Shown in pieces: positions 45,506 through 54,820 of a stretch of 64,000 nt of DNA; position 1 is the stretch's first letter, and every line of letters starts with the position of its first letter. The notes beneath the pieces were generated by a model that saw nothing but the letters and a program-made list of their open reading frames with translations, was not told the origin of the DNA and searched no databases. The stretch is from Bacteroidetes bacterium ADurb.Bin013 (GTDB lineage Bacteria; Bacteroidota; Bacteroidia; Bacteroidales; UBA932). A program made the translations under genes and the position numbers. The stretch is from positions 44,102-108,101 of the forward strand of contig MWFB01000005.1 of assembly GCA_002071385.1 (NCBI GenBank). Reading direction: 5' to 3'.

Positions 45506-47302
45506 TTATTCTTTTATCTTCAACGGTTTGTATTCGCGCCCGCCACCTGTGAAACTTGCATTTTTATAAAATTCCACAAAAGTCAGACGCATTGGATGCA
45601 CAAAAGCACCCAGGGCACTCAGACCCAGAACCAGGGCGTGTCCGAAAAGCAGAAGTACCAAAGTCAGTAGCCATCCCACATAGGGTATCCCTGAAAGGCT
45701 CATTGCCAGGGTGTTGATGACCATTCCTAAAATACCACCCGAGGTACCAAGACCAAAAAGACGTATATAGGAAAGCATATCCCCAAAGACACCGGTGATA
45801 TCATACATGGCCCACAGGCCTTTTCCCAAACGCTTATATACGGGCCCTTCCGGTTTGGAGAAAAGTACGATAAGTGAAATGCTTACCACAAGCATGGTTG
45901 TTGAAACGGGTTTTGGCAAGTTCAGATTTTCCACCATGGTAGAAGCGTAGGCTATGGTAGCCCAGACAATGAGAATTGCCCAACCGAAGGGGGCCATCCC
46001 ATGCTGCCACCCTTTTCTTTTGATGGAATCGATACCTGTCAGTACACGGGCAAAAACGATTTGGAATAAACCAAAGAGAATGGCAAACCAGAACATTTGC
46101 ATGTCGTTGAACTGGAATAAAAAATCCTGGTTTTTTGTAACCGATGGGAAAAGATCCGTGACTTTCATTCCAAAGAAACTACCCGGCAGGGCAGCCATGA
46201 CGACCGATCCGAGTCCCAGGAAAAAAACAAGGTTAAGGTATGCCTTCATTTTTGGAAGGAAAAATCTGCCTAACAATCCGGCTAGGATGAGTAAGAGTCC
46301 GTATCCCATGTCTCCCAGGCAAAAACCAAAGAAAAGCATGTAGAACGGAGGAAAGTACGGTGTAAGGTCCAGCTCGTCATAAACAGGCAGCATGTACATA
46401 TTCCCGATGGGTTCGAAAAGGCTAGGGAACCAGGAGTTCTTCAATTTCACGGGCGGGTTGTCGCTGCTTTCTGCCGGTGAGCTTAAGTAATACAGGCTTT
46501 CCTTTTCAAGGAATGCTTCCAGTTCCTGTGCACTGTCAGTGGGAGCAAATCCCGTCAGCAAGTCAATATGGTCTTCCACCTGTTTTTCTGCTGAAACACC
46601 GGCCAGGTAGAGATCCAATTCTGACGAAAGTACGTTGGCATACGATTTAAGCAACGGGATATGGTCCGAGAGTATTTCCAGCCGGGCAATGCATTGCTGC
46701 ATCTCGGCTTCTTTCTCACCAAGTTCTTCCTTGAGCATATTACAGGGAACAGGCGGAAATACAGCTTCATTTCCGGGGAACTCATAAGGTTCTCCCGGAA
46801 CTTCCAGGACAATGAAGTTGATTTGCTTGTCCGTCCTTTCCATGACATACAGGGGATATTGTTTTTCCCATTCCGGATCGAAACTGCGTGCAGGCTGAAC
46901 ATAGGCATGGATGATATAACCCAGGTTCCGGATCTTTGCCACATCCTGCAGGGTAAAGGGTCCCCACGGCTCTGCTGCTTTCAGTTGATCGGCTAAAGAG
47001 AAGATCGTAGTTTTGAGGGATTCCTTTCTGGAGAACAACTCAGTCGCTTCCTTCAGCAGTGCAGCACCGTCTTCGTGATAAGGCTCCGTTCTCTTGTCTG
47101 TTTTTTCTTTGGCAACCATGCCGAGTTTCATAACAACTTGGTTGATATGCGAAAGTCTGTCTGAAAGATCCTTGGAATGCTGGTCCACCGCTTTTTCATG
47201 CCGGTTGATATCCACCATTCCCAGATCCTGCAACCTGTTTAAAAAGTCTGGTGTCTGCTCGCTAAGCAAAACAAAGGAATACTTGGTCATTCTGGTGATC
47301 AT
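45506..47302 (-). CDS. ntpI: V-type ATPase subunit I (stator/a-subunit)
   Basis: This 598-aa protein has a cytoplasmic coiled-coil N-terminal half (about 1-310) and a membrane half with seven or eight helices. The ion-path arginine lies in DMLSYIRLFGLGTSGG. It forms half-channels for ion entry with the K ring. The start overlaps ntpD by 4 bases. Confidence 0.93.
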   Translation of the reverse strand: MITRMTKYSFVLLSEQTPDFLNRLQDLGMVDINRHEKAVDQHSKDLSDRLSHINQVVMKLGMVAKEKTDKRTEPYHEDGAALLKEATELFSRKESLKTTIFSLADQLKAAEPWGPFTLQDVAKIRNLGYIIHAYVQPARSFDPEWEKQYPLYVMERTDKQINFIVLEVPGEPYEFPGNEAVFPPVPCNMLKEELGEKEAEMQQCIARLEILSDHIPLLKSYANVLSSELDLYLAGVSAEKQVEDHIDLLTGFAPTDSAQELEAFLEKESLYYLSSPAESSDNPPVKLKNSWFPSLFEPIGNMYMLPVYDELDLTPYFPPFYMLFFGFCLGDMGYGLLLILAGLLGRFFLPKMKAYLNLVFFLGLGSVVMAALPGSFFGMKVTDLFPSVTKNQDFLFQFNDMQMFWFAILFGLFQIVFARVLTGIDSIKRKGWQHGMAPFGWAILIVWATIAYASTMVENLNLPKPVSTTMLVVSISLIVLFSKPEGPVYKRLGKGLWAMYDITGVFGDMLSYIRLFGLGTSGGILGMVINTLAMSLSGIPYVGWLLTLVLLLFGHALVLGLSALGAFVHPMRLTFVEFYKNASFTGGGREYKPLKIKE

Positions 47303-47901
47303 AGCTGCACCTCCTCGTTTTGTTGACGTGTTTTGACGATCTTCTGACTGGCTTTGGACAGTGTTTCCTCATCTTCCATAAACCGCTTGATCTTACGGAT
47401 GGCTTCCTCGTACCCGGGAATTTGAACTTTTTCGTAAAGATTCACCTTTTGTGTGGTTTTCTTGCGTGCAAAATCCAGCAGGTTTTTCTTTTCCAGGTAA
47501 ATTTCACTTTCTAGCCCGATCTGTGCCAGCTCTTTCAGGATCTGGACCCCCTGCGCATACCACTGGGGCTGTGAGAAAAGGGAGAAAGGTTTTACTTCAA
47601 AAATAACGCTCCTGAGGGCAGGGGTCTTGATCCCTGCAATTTTGACCGTTTCAAGTTCCACATCTTTTACGGCAATCAGTCCGGGGGTGAATTCGTTCCA
47701 CAAGGCAGCCATATTCCTGTAGGAAGACAAGGATTTGTCCAGTTTTTCCAACAACTCGTCGGATCGCGCTTTGGCACGTTTTACCTCCATACGCAGGGCA
47801 CTTTCCTTGTTTTTCAGCGTAGGAAGGGCTCTCTGCCTGATCTTGAGCTGTTTCCCAAGAGCAGTCAGAGACGTTTTGTTAAACTGGTATTTAATGGCCA
47901 T
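47299..47901 (-). CDS. ntpD: V-type ATPase subunit D (central shaft)
   Basis: This 200-aa coiled-coil subunit turns within the A3B3 head. It starts MAIKYQFNKTSLTALGKQLKIRQRALP, typical of the family, and keeps a C-terminal helix of similar type. It sits 11 bases after ntpB. Confidence 0.9.
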   Translation of the reverse strand: MAIKYQFNKTSLTALGKQLKIRQRALPTLKNKESALRMEVKRAKARSDELLEKLDKSLSSYRNMAALWNEFTPGLIAVKDVELETVKIAGIKTPALRSVIFEVKPFSLFSQPQWYAQGVQILKELAQIGLESEIYLEKKNLLDFARKKTTQKVNLYEKVQIPGYEEAIRKIKRFMEDEETLSKASQKIVKTRQQNEEVQL

Positions 47902-47912
47902 GTTTTATTTCT

Positions 47913-49235
47913 TTATGCCTGGTTCGGCCAGTATTTCTCAATAAGGTCTTCACGTATGCTAACCTCTTCCCTGGTAAAATATTTGGCAAATAATTCCCAG
48001 GCACGTTCCAGCATCTGGGTCACATTAATATTAACATCGATTGAAAGCAACTTCAATGAGTATTCCTTGGCAAAATCCAGGGCACGCAGGTCATAATCGC
48101 TCAGGTCAAAGCCATTTTCCAGCTTTGTCTTGGCATCTGCAGCGTCTGCATACAGCCGGATGGCCGTATTCATAACCTGGTTGTGGTCTTCACGGGTCTG
48201 TTTCCCGATCACCAGCTGTTTCAGACGGGACAGGGAGCGGAACGGGTCCACGATAACCTTGCCCGTATCGGTATCATACCTAAGGAAAAGCTGGCCCTCG
48301 GTGATATAACCAGTATTGTCCGGAATGGCGTGTGTGATGTCACCGCCACTGAGCGTTGTCACTGCAATGATGGTGATGGAACCTCCTGTGGGGAGCAGAA
48401 CGGCCTTTTCGTAGATTTTTGCCAGGTCCGAATACAGAGAACCGGGCATGGAATCCTTGGAAGGGATCTGATCCATACGGTTGCTAACAATACTCAGCGC
48501 GTCTGCATACAGGGTCATGTCGGTAAGCAGGACCAGCACCTTCTCGTTCTTTTCAACGGCAAAGTATTCCGCTGCTGTCAATGCCATATCCGGGATAAGC
48601 AGGCGTTCTACCGGGGGGTCGTCGGTGGTGTTTACAAAACTGATGATCTTGGAGAGTTTCCCTGCATTCTCGAATGATTTGCGGAAGAACAGGTAGTCAT
48701 CGTTGGTGAGTCCCATGCCGGCCAGGATGATCTTATCCACATCGGCTCTCAGGGCGACTGTAGCCATTACCGGGTTGTAAGGCTGGTCAGGGTCTGCAAA
48801 AAAGGGTATTTTTTGTCCCGATACCAGTGTGTTGTTCAGGTCAATACCGGCAATTCCCGTGGGTATGAGCTGAGAAGGCTGCATCCTTTTGTAAGGATTG
48901 ACTGAAGGGCCTCCAATCTCACGGTGTTCTCCTGCCACTTCGGGTCCTCCGTCTATGGGCAGCCCGTATGCATTGAAAAAGCGACCGGATAACTCATCAC
49001 CCACATTGAGCGAAGGGGCTTCTCCCCAGAAAACGACTTCGGAATTGGTGGGAATACCTTCTGTGCCTCCAAAAACCTGCAAGGTCACACGGTCTCCGCT
49101 GATCTTGACTACCTGTGCCAGCCGTCCGTCCACGGTGGCCAGTTCATCGTTCATCACACGCTGGGCATTCAAAGCCACAGTAGCCTTGGTTATACCTTCC
49201 AGGCGGGTATATATGCGTTGAAAAGCTTGTGCCAT
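47913..49235 (-). CDS. ntpB: V-type ATPase subunit B
   Basis: This 440-aa regulatory nucleotide-binding subunit has an N-terminal beta-barrel, GIDLNNTLVSGQKIPFF, and the head region LLIPDMALTAAEYFA then ITLSGGDITHAIPDNTGYITEGQ. It lacks a full P-loop, as expected for B. It is 10 bases downstream of ntpA. Confidence 0.93.
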   Translation of the reverse strand: MAQAFQRIYTRLEGITKATVALNAQRVMNDELATVDGRLAQVVKISGDRVTLQVFGGTEGIPTNSEVVFWGEAPSLNVGDELSGRFFNAYGLPIDGGPEVAGEHREIGGPSVNPYKRMQPSQLIPTGIAGIDLNNTLVSGQKIPFFADPDQPYNPVMATVALRADVDKIILAGMGLTNDDYLFFRKSFENAGKLSKIISFVNTTDDPPVERLLIPDMALTAAEYFAVEKNEKVLVLLTDMTLYADALSIVSNRMDQIPSKDSMPGSLYSDLAKIYEKAVLLPTGGSITIIAVTTLSGGDITHAIPDNTGYITEGQLFLRYDTDTGKVIVDPFRSLSRLKQLVIGKQTREDHNQVMNTAIRLYADAADAKTKLENGFDLSDYDLRALDFAKEYSLKLLSIDVNINVTQMLERAWELFAKYFTREEVSIREDLIEKYWPNQA

Positions 49236-49245
49236 ATCTTTACTG

Positions 49246-51009
49246 TTAAGCCTGAACCTTTTGGCTCAGGAGTTCTTCAATTTCGGTTTCGTAACGTTTA
49301 AATTCATCGGAATGAAATTCCTGATAATTCATCTGCCGGAACAGGTTTATCAATTTTTTGTAAAACACCGAGCATTCTTCAAAATCCTCAAATGCAACCT
49401 GCATGCGGCATACATCTATAACTTTGGAATACATGTATACCTGGCGGTCCATGGGTGTGGAAGCGTCAATGTCGTCAAAGGCATCCTGCTGCAGGATGAT
49501 GAAATCGATGAGCTCGGATTTCCAGTAACTGACGTGGTAATCCAGGGGAACGCCGTCGTCTCCCAGGATATTGATCTGTTCGTAAGCCTCCTTTCCACGC
49601 CTTACGTAGTTCTTACCTTCCAGGATCTTATCTATCCAGTCAGGTCCGACCTTTTCCGTATAGTACTTCATGATCTCGGGGTATTCCAGGTATTTGGAAT
49701 AGCTGTCCATGGGGTCAATGGCAGGGTAACGCTTCCTGTCTGCCCGGTTCTGGGACAAGGCATAAAAACAGCGGGTAGCTTTTTGCGTCGATTCTGTTAC
49801 CGGTTCCTTTAGGTTACCTCCGGCAGGGGATACGGTCCCTATGATGGTGACCGATCCGGTTTTTCCGTTGTTCAGTTTGACTATGCCTGCGCGTGAATAG
49901 AAATTGGATATGATGGCCGGAAGGTCCATGGGGAAAGCATCGCGCCCGGGCAATTCTTCCATACGGTTACTCATTTCGCGAAGGGCTTGTGCCCAGCGGG
50001 AAGTGGAGTCTGCCAGCAACAGGGCGCGGTGTCCCATGGCCCGGTAATATTCACATATGGTGATGGCTGTGTAAACAGAAGCTTCACGGGCAGCCACAGG
50101 CATGTTGGATGTATTGCAGATTATGGTCGTACGTTCCATCAGGTGACGTCCGGTACGGGCGTCAATGAGCCTGGGAAATTCCGTGAATATCTCAACCACC
50201 TCGTTTGCCCGCTCGCCGCAGGCCGCCATGACTATGATATCGGTCTCGGCCTGTTTTGCCAAAGCATGCTGCAAGACGGTCTTGCCACTTCCAAAGGGCC
50301 CCGGTATAAACCCGGTTCCTCCCTCTGCTATGGGATTGAAGGTGTCTATGGTGCGTACACCTGTTTCCATCACCCTGTCAGGTCTGGGTTTTTCCTTGTA
50401 AGCAGTAATAGCGCGCTTAACAGGCCATTTCTGGACCATGGTTACCTCGTGATTCCTTCCGTCTCCGTCTTTTAGTGTGGCTATCCTGTGGTCAACCGTG
50501 TAAGAGCCCTGTGATGCGATATCTGTTAAGGTATAAGTACCTGTCATCACAAAGGGAACCATGATACGATGGACCATCCATCCTTCCATCACCTGGCCAA
50601 GCCAGTCTCCAGCCGTCACGGTGTCACCTTTTTTAGCCAGAGGTTCAAAGTCCCATTTTTTCTCTCTGTCAATCGGTTCTGTGTATTCTCCCCTTTTCAG
50701 GAAGACGCCTTCCATGGTAGCCAGGTTATTTTGCAACCCATCATAATTGCTGGACAAGAGCCCGGGTCCCAGGTTGACTTCCAGCATATGGCCTTCAAAA
50801 GTCACGTTGTCTCCCACGCGGAGTCCGCGCGTACTTTCATAAACCTGGGCCGAGGCGTTATTTCCGGCAACCTTGATGACCTCTGCCATTAACCGCGTAT
50901 CTCCCAGATGAATGAAACAAATCTCGTTTTGAGCAACCGGTCCGTCAACTTCAATGGTAACCAGATTGGCAATGATGCCTCTTACTTTACCGGTGGTTTG
51001 TGTCTGCAT
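49246..51009 (-). CDS. ntpA: V-type ATPase subunit A (catalytic)
   Basis: This 587-aa catalytic subunit has the Walker A loop GPFGSGKTV at 237-245 and the bulge domain typical of V-ATPases (EGWMVHRIMVPFVMTGTY). The conserved LLADSTSRWAQALREMSNR follows. It overlaps the DUF2764 gene by 23 bases. It synthesises or hydrolyses ATP depending on the ion gradient. Confidence 0.95.
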   Translation of the reverse strand: MQTQTTGKVRGIIANLVTIEVDGPVAQNEICFIHLGDTRLMAEVIKVAGNNASAQVYESTRGLRVGDNVTFEGHMLEVNLGPGLLSSNYDGLQNNLATMEGVFLKRGEYTEPIDREKKWDFEPLAKKGDTVTAGDWLGQVMEGWMVHRIMVPFVMTGTYTLTDIASQGSYTVDHRIATLKDGDGRNHEVTMVQKWPVKRAITAYKEKPRPDRVMETGVRTIDTFNPIAEGGTGFIPGPFGSGKTVLQHALAKQAETDIIVMAACGERANEVVEIFTEFPRLIDARTGRHLMERTTIICNTSNMPVAAREASVYTAITICEYYRAMGHRALLLADSTSRWAQALREMSNRMEELPGRDAFPMDLPAIISNFYSRAGIVKLNNGKTGSVTIIGTVSPAGGNLKEPVTESTQKATRCFYALSQNRADRKRYPAIDPMDSYSKYLEYPEIMKYYTEKVGPDWIDKILEGKNYVRRGKEAYEQINILGDDGVPLDYHVSYWKSELIDFIILQQDAFDDIDASTPMDRQVYMYSKVIDVCRMQVAFEDFEECSVFYKKLINLFRQMNYQEFHSDEFKRYETEIEELLSQKVQA

Positions 51010-51649
51010 AACTATTTTTAATTGCTTTGTATGTGCCTTTAACTTCGTCTACCAGTTCCCTGAACATCCTTGAACCCGTCTCTTTGTCCAGACGGGCCCA
51101 GCGGGCAACCAGAGAAGCCTTGAGGAAGAAGGCGAGTATTACATGTATATCAAAATAATGAAATGTGCATAATTCCGATGCCTTTTCCCACCGGAGACTG
51201 TCAATTTTCTGTTCCCTTTCCAGGGGATCTTTCATTTGCATGATCCTGCCCAGGACTGCAGCATATTCCGAAATGAATTCCAGTTTGAAATCTTCTCCCC
51301 TGGATTGCATCAGCTGCCTGGTAATTTCGTTGTCTCCAACCAGGTGGTCACAGGGGTTGTTTCCATAAGCCCTGGCGTTGTAAGCAGCAATGATGTTTCG
51401 AATTTCCTGGTCAAAGGAAAAATAATCCCTGATGAAAGAATTGCCGCTATGTTCGACTGCCCGGTAAAAATGAACATTCATGAACTTGGCTTCAAGGCCC
51501 TTGCTAAGCCAGTCGAGCAAACGGTTGTCCTTTTTGCCCAACATGTTTCTCAGGGATCCGGTCAGTTCTTGAAGGTCAAAGCTACCCGATTGAAAATCCA
51601 GGGCAAGCTGTGGTAATCCTGCAATAATGAACTCGTAATTATTCATCAT
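50987..51649 (-). CDS. DUF2764 family protein (V-ATPase-associated, subunit C position)
   Basis: This 220-aa helical, soluble protein starts MMNNYEFIIAGLPQLALDFQ and has conserved AYNARAYGNNP and FDIHVILAFFLKASLVARW. It lies between ntpE and ntpA, overlapping both (11 and 23 bases), where subunit C is encoded in other bacteria. That and its all-helical character suggest it replaces subunit C; this is inference. Confidence 0.82.
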   Translation of the reverse strand: MMNNYEFIIAGLPQLALDFQSGSFDLQELTGSLRNMLGKKDNRLLDWLSKGLEAKFMNVHFYRAVEHSGNSFIRDYFSFDQEIRNIIAAYNARAYGNNPCDHLVGDNEITRQLMQSRGEDFKLEFISEYAAVLGRIMQMKDPLEREQKIDSLRWEKASELCTFHYFDIHVILAFFLKASLVARWARLDKETGSRMFRELVDEVKGTYKAIKNSYADTNHR

Positions 51650-52253
51650 AGAGCAGCGACTGTGTTCCGGGACTTATGTATTTATTGAACAGTGCCATGA
51701 AATCCTTGTCCGAGAAACGGATCTGGTATCCACCACCGGCGGGGCCGATAGTGAATCCGTTTTCCATATCGGCACTAAAGGTAACCTTTATGCCCTTGTC
51801 AAACATTTCCGATATCCTGGATTTCAGGAACCCAGTAAATGATTCTTTACGGGACTGTGGCAATACCACTTCCAGGTCCATGGATCCGGCGTCTTCCGGT
51901 TTAAAGGCTTTCACCAGGGTTGTAATAATGTCCTTTACAAAGGCATCGTCATCCATTGCTTTCCTGGTAGGGCCTTCCAGTGTTTTGAATACAACCAGGT
52001 CCTGGATTTTCTTTTTCAATACCGAGATAGTGTGGCGCGAAGCCATCCTTATCTCATTCTCTACCTGCTCCTTATGTTCGGCAGCCTCTTTTTCAGCCCG
52101 TTCCACCATCCAGGTCGCCTCTTTCTTGGCTTCTTTGACAATAGCCTGGGCTTCCTCTCTGGCTTTTGCAATGATCGCATCTGCTTCTTCCCTGCCACGG
52201 GTCAGGCCTTCCTGGTAAAGCTTATTCGTAAGTTCTTGCAGTTTGTTTTCCAT
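51639..52253 (-). CDS. ntpE: V-type ATPase subunit E
   Basis: This 204-aa peripheral stalk subunit has a long charged N-terminal helix (QEGLTRGREEADAIIAKAREEAQAI type repeats of Ala/Glu/Lys, about 1-80) and a globular C-terminal half. It is the first V-ATPase gene, 33 bases after the decarboxylase beta gene, with no promoter element seen in that gap. Confidence 0.88.
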   Translation of the reverse strand: MENKLQELTNKLYQEGLTRGREEADAIIAKAREEAQAIVKEAKKEATWMVERAEKEAAEHKEQVENEIRMASRHTISVLKKKIQDLVVFKTLEGPTRKAMDDDAFVKDIITTLVKAFKPEDAGSMDLEVVLPQSRKESFTGFLKSRISEMFDKGIKVTFSADMENGFTIGPAGGGYQIRFSDKDFMALFNKYISPGTQSLLYDE

Positions 52254-52286
52254 ATAATTGAAACAGTCAATTTATTTATTGTTTAT

Positions 52287-53429
52287 TTATGATAAGAAAC
52301 CGAGTAAGATCCCTGCAGCGACAGCAGAACCGATCACTCCGGCCACATTGGGTCCCATGGCATGCATCAGCAAGTGGTTGGTGCGGTCGTAGGTTAGTCC
52401 TACAACCTCAGATACGCGGGCAGAGTCCGGAACAGCAGATACACCTGCATTTCCTATCAGGGGATTGATTTTGTTGCCAGGTTTGAGGAACAGATTGAGG
52501 ATTTTCACAAAAAGAACCCCGCCTGCAGTAGCAATGATGAAAGAGAAAGCACCCAGAGCAAATATAAGGACAGAATCCAGTTGCAGGAATTTGTCAGCCT
52601 GTGTGGAGCAACCCACTGTCAGGCCAATGAGAATGGTAACCACATCAATCAGGGGGCCGCGGGCTGTTTCGGCAAGCCTCCTGGTAACACCGCTTTCTTT
52701 CAGAATGTTCCCGAAAAAGAGCATTCCCAGAAGAGGTAAACCCGAAGGAACGATAAAAGCGGTCAGCAATAAACCAACAACCGGGAAAATGATTTTCTCC
52801 ATCTTTGTCACTACGCGGGGAGATTTCATCCGTATGAGCCGTTCCTTTTTTGTTGTTAACAAGCGCATGATAGGGGGTTGGATCAGGGGAACAAGAGCCA
52901 TGTAGGAATAAGCCGAAACGGCTATGGCTCCTAGAAGGTCGGGGGCAAGCCTTGAGGACAGGAATATGGCTGTCGGGCCGTCGGCTCCGCCAATGATCCC
53001 GATGGCACCTGCAGCATTGGCTTCAAATCCCAGCAGTAGAGAGGCTGAATAAGCGGCAAAAATGCCTAATTGTGCGGCTGCCCCTATCAATAACAACTTA
53101 GGATTTGATATGAGTGAAGAAAAATCTGTCATGGCCCCAATACCCAAAAATATGAGTGGCGGATACCACCCGTTCTTGACGCCATGATACAGGATGTTCA
53201 GCACGGATCCTTCTTCGTAAATACCAACACTGAAACCGGGATAAAGCGGAATGTTGCCAATTATTATACCAAAACCTATGGGAACAAGCAGGAGCGGTTC
53301 CCACTCTTTGATAATGCCCATTGCCAGGAAACCAATACCTATACATATCATCAGGATGTGCTGGAAGGTAGCGTTGGCAAAACCGGTATATTCCCAGAAC
53401 TGTTGAAGGTTATTGATGATTTGGTCCAT
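52287..53429 (-). CDS. Sodium-translocating decarboxylase beta subunit
   Basis: This 380-aa membrane protein of the OadB/MmdB/GcdB type couples decarboxylation of the biotin-bound carboxyl group to Na+ export. Nine or so helices and the key GGADGPTAIFLSSRLAPDLLG motif (with the essential Asp) are present, followed by SYMALVPLIQPPI. It follows the biotin carrier gene by 1 base. Confidence 0.95.
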   Translation of the reverse strand: MDQIINNLQQFWEYTGFANATFQHILMICIGIGFLAMGIIKEWEPLLLVPIGFGIIIGNIPLYPGFSVGIYEEGSVLNILYHGVKNGWYPPLIFLGIGAMTDFSSLISNPKLLLIGAAAQLGIFAAYSASLLLGFEANAAGAIGIIGGADGPTAIFLSSRLAPDLLGAIAVSAYSYMALVPLIQPPIMRLLTTKKERLIRMKSPRVVTKMEKIIFPVVGLLLTAFIVPSGLPLLGMLFFGNILKESGVTRRLAETARGPLIDVVTILIGLTVGCSTQADKFLQLDSVLIFALGAFSFIIATAGGVLFVKILNLFLKPGNKINPLIGNAGVSAVPDSARVSEVVGLTYDRTNHLLMHAMGPNVAGVIGSAVAAGILLGFLS

Positions 53430-53430
53430 A

Positions 53431-53871
53431 TTAGTTCAAAATTATCAGTGGAGCTCCCTCCAGGACTGAGTCCCCTTTATTCACTTTGATAGATGCCACA
53501 ACGCCATCACGGTCTGCTTCAATGTTGTTTTCCATTTTCATGGCTTCCAGGACTATCAGCTTTTGACCTGATTTGACAGTATCGCCTTCTTTTACACTTA
53601 CCTCAAGGATAACTCCGGGAAGCGGGGAATTGACAGTGTAGGATCCACCTGCCGAGGGAGCTTTTCCGCTGACTGGCGAGGTTTTTGCTGCCGAAGGTGC
53701 AGCGGCGCGTGGTGCCCGTACCAACTGGACAGGTGCGCTTTTCTTTAGGGGTTTGTCAATCGTCACCTGGTAAGGAGTTCCATTGACTTCCACTTCGGCC
53801 AGTGTTTCCTCCAGCTCGTTGATTACCACACTGTAATTGTTCCCGTTGATTATCAAATTATATTCTTTCAT
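53431..53871 (-). CDS. Biotin carboxyl carrier protein of the decarboxylase
   Basis: This 146-aa carrier has an N-terminal barrel-like part, an Ala/Pro/Ser-rich linker (about 45-75) and a biotinyl domain with biotin attached to Lys112 in EAMKMEN. It shuttles the carboxyl group between the alpha and beta subunits. Confidence 0.94.
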   Translation of the reverse strand: MKEYNLIINGNNYSVVINELEETLAEVEVNGTPYQVTIDKPLKKSAPVQLVRAPRAAAPSAAKTSPVSGKAPSAGGSYTVNSPLPGVILEVSVKEGDTVKSGQKLIVLEAMKMENNIEADRDGVVASIKVNKGDSVLEGAPLIILN

Positions 53872-53891
53872 AGTGCGTTGTATTATCAGTT

Positions 53892-54809
53892 TTATCTTTT
53901 TCTCGTCTCAGGCATCTTTCTCATGAACTGGTATTTGGAACTCCAGGGAGAGTAATTCTTTCTTACCTGCTCAATGGTAAGTATTGTGGTTTCAATGTCG
54001 TGTACTTCAGTCTCGTTGGCATAGAGATGCAAGGCCATAGCAATGGCTGCGAAAGTTTCTCCCGAAATATCTTCCACCGAAAAGTTTTTGGTTTTCTGAT
54101 ATGCATCAGCTTTTTTCTGAGACAACCGTATGGAGGTTCTTCCGGTACCCTTGAAAACAAAAGTTAATATCAGGAGCGATAAAAAGACCACCGACATGGC
54201 CAGAAGTGCCATGATCCAGCCATAGGGATCGGTTTCCTTCATCTTTGCAGCACGGGATTTACCATCCAGCGTATAATTATTGGTGCTGGGTGAGGTTCTT
54301 GCCAGGACATCCCAGCCTGTATTATCGGATCCCGGGCCATAGGATCCTTCCCCGTCTATTACCCTGCCGTATGATTGATTCGGTTCCATGTTCGTGGGCA
54401 AGGTCACCATATCCAGTATGGTTTTGCCGTCTGCGTTGGTGAGTATGAGAACCTTGGAATCCTCCAGGGAAAAATTCACATGGAAAGAACCCCTGTAAGG
54501 TTTGTTGTCAGCCCAAAAGAGAATATGCTGTCTTGGTTTGATCTTTGTCAGCACGTCCCCACGGGGAACGGGGTATTTTTTCAGGTCATTGGGGTCGTTG
54601 CTCAGATAACATCCTCCAATATCCACCGCTCCATATCCAATATTGAAAATTTCGAACCAGCTGCTGTGAACCCCGAAATCATCCTGAAAATCCTCTGTGT
54701 TGGTTATCAGCAACTCGTTGAACCGCAGGTCTATCACAGTCTGTCCGAAGAGCGATACCCGGAAGAACAGTAACAACCCGATGAGTATGTATTTAACTGA
54801 TTGTTTCAT
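53892..54809 (-). CDS. OadG-like subunit fused to a lamin-tail domain
   Basis: This 305-aa protein combines a signal peptide (about 1-22) and a periplasmic lamin-tail (LTD) beta-sandwich (about 28-150; NELLITNTEDF, GGCYLSND, HILFWADNK, YGRVIDG). One membrane helix follows (about 197-219), then a cytoplasmic tail ending SPWSSKYQF, typical of OadG/gamma subunits that bind the decarboxylase. Position between the biotin carrier and the carboxyltransferase genes confirms the gamma role. Confidence 0.82.
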   Translation of the reverse strand: MKQSVKYILIGLLLFFRVSLFGQTVIDLRFNELLITNTEDFQDDFGVHSSWFEIFNIGYGAVDIGGCYLSNDPNDLKKYPVPRGDVLTKIKPRQHILFWADNKPYRGSFHVNFSLEDSKVLILTNADGKTILDMVTLPTNMEPNQSYGRVIDGEGSYGPGSDNTGWDVLARTSPSTNNYTLDGKSRAAKMKETDPYGWIMALLAMSVVFLSLLILTFVFKGTGRTSIRLSQKKADAYQKTKNFSVEDISGETFAAIAMALHLYANETEVHDIETTILTIEQVRKNYSPWSSKYQFMRKMPETRKR

Positions 54810-54820
54810 AAAGGTCCGGT

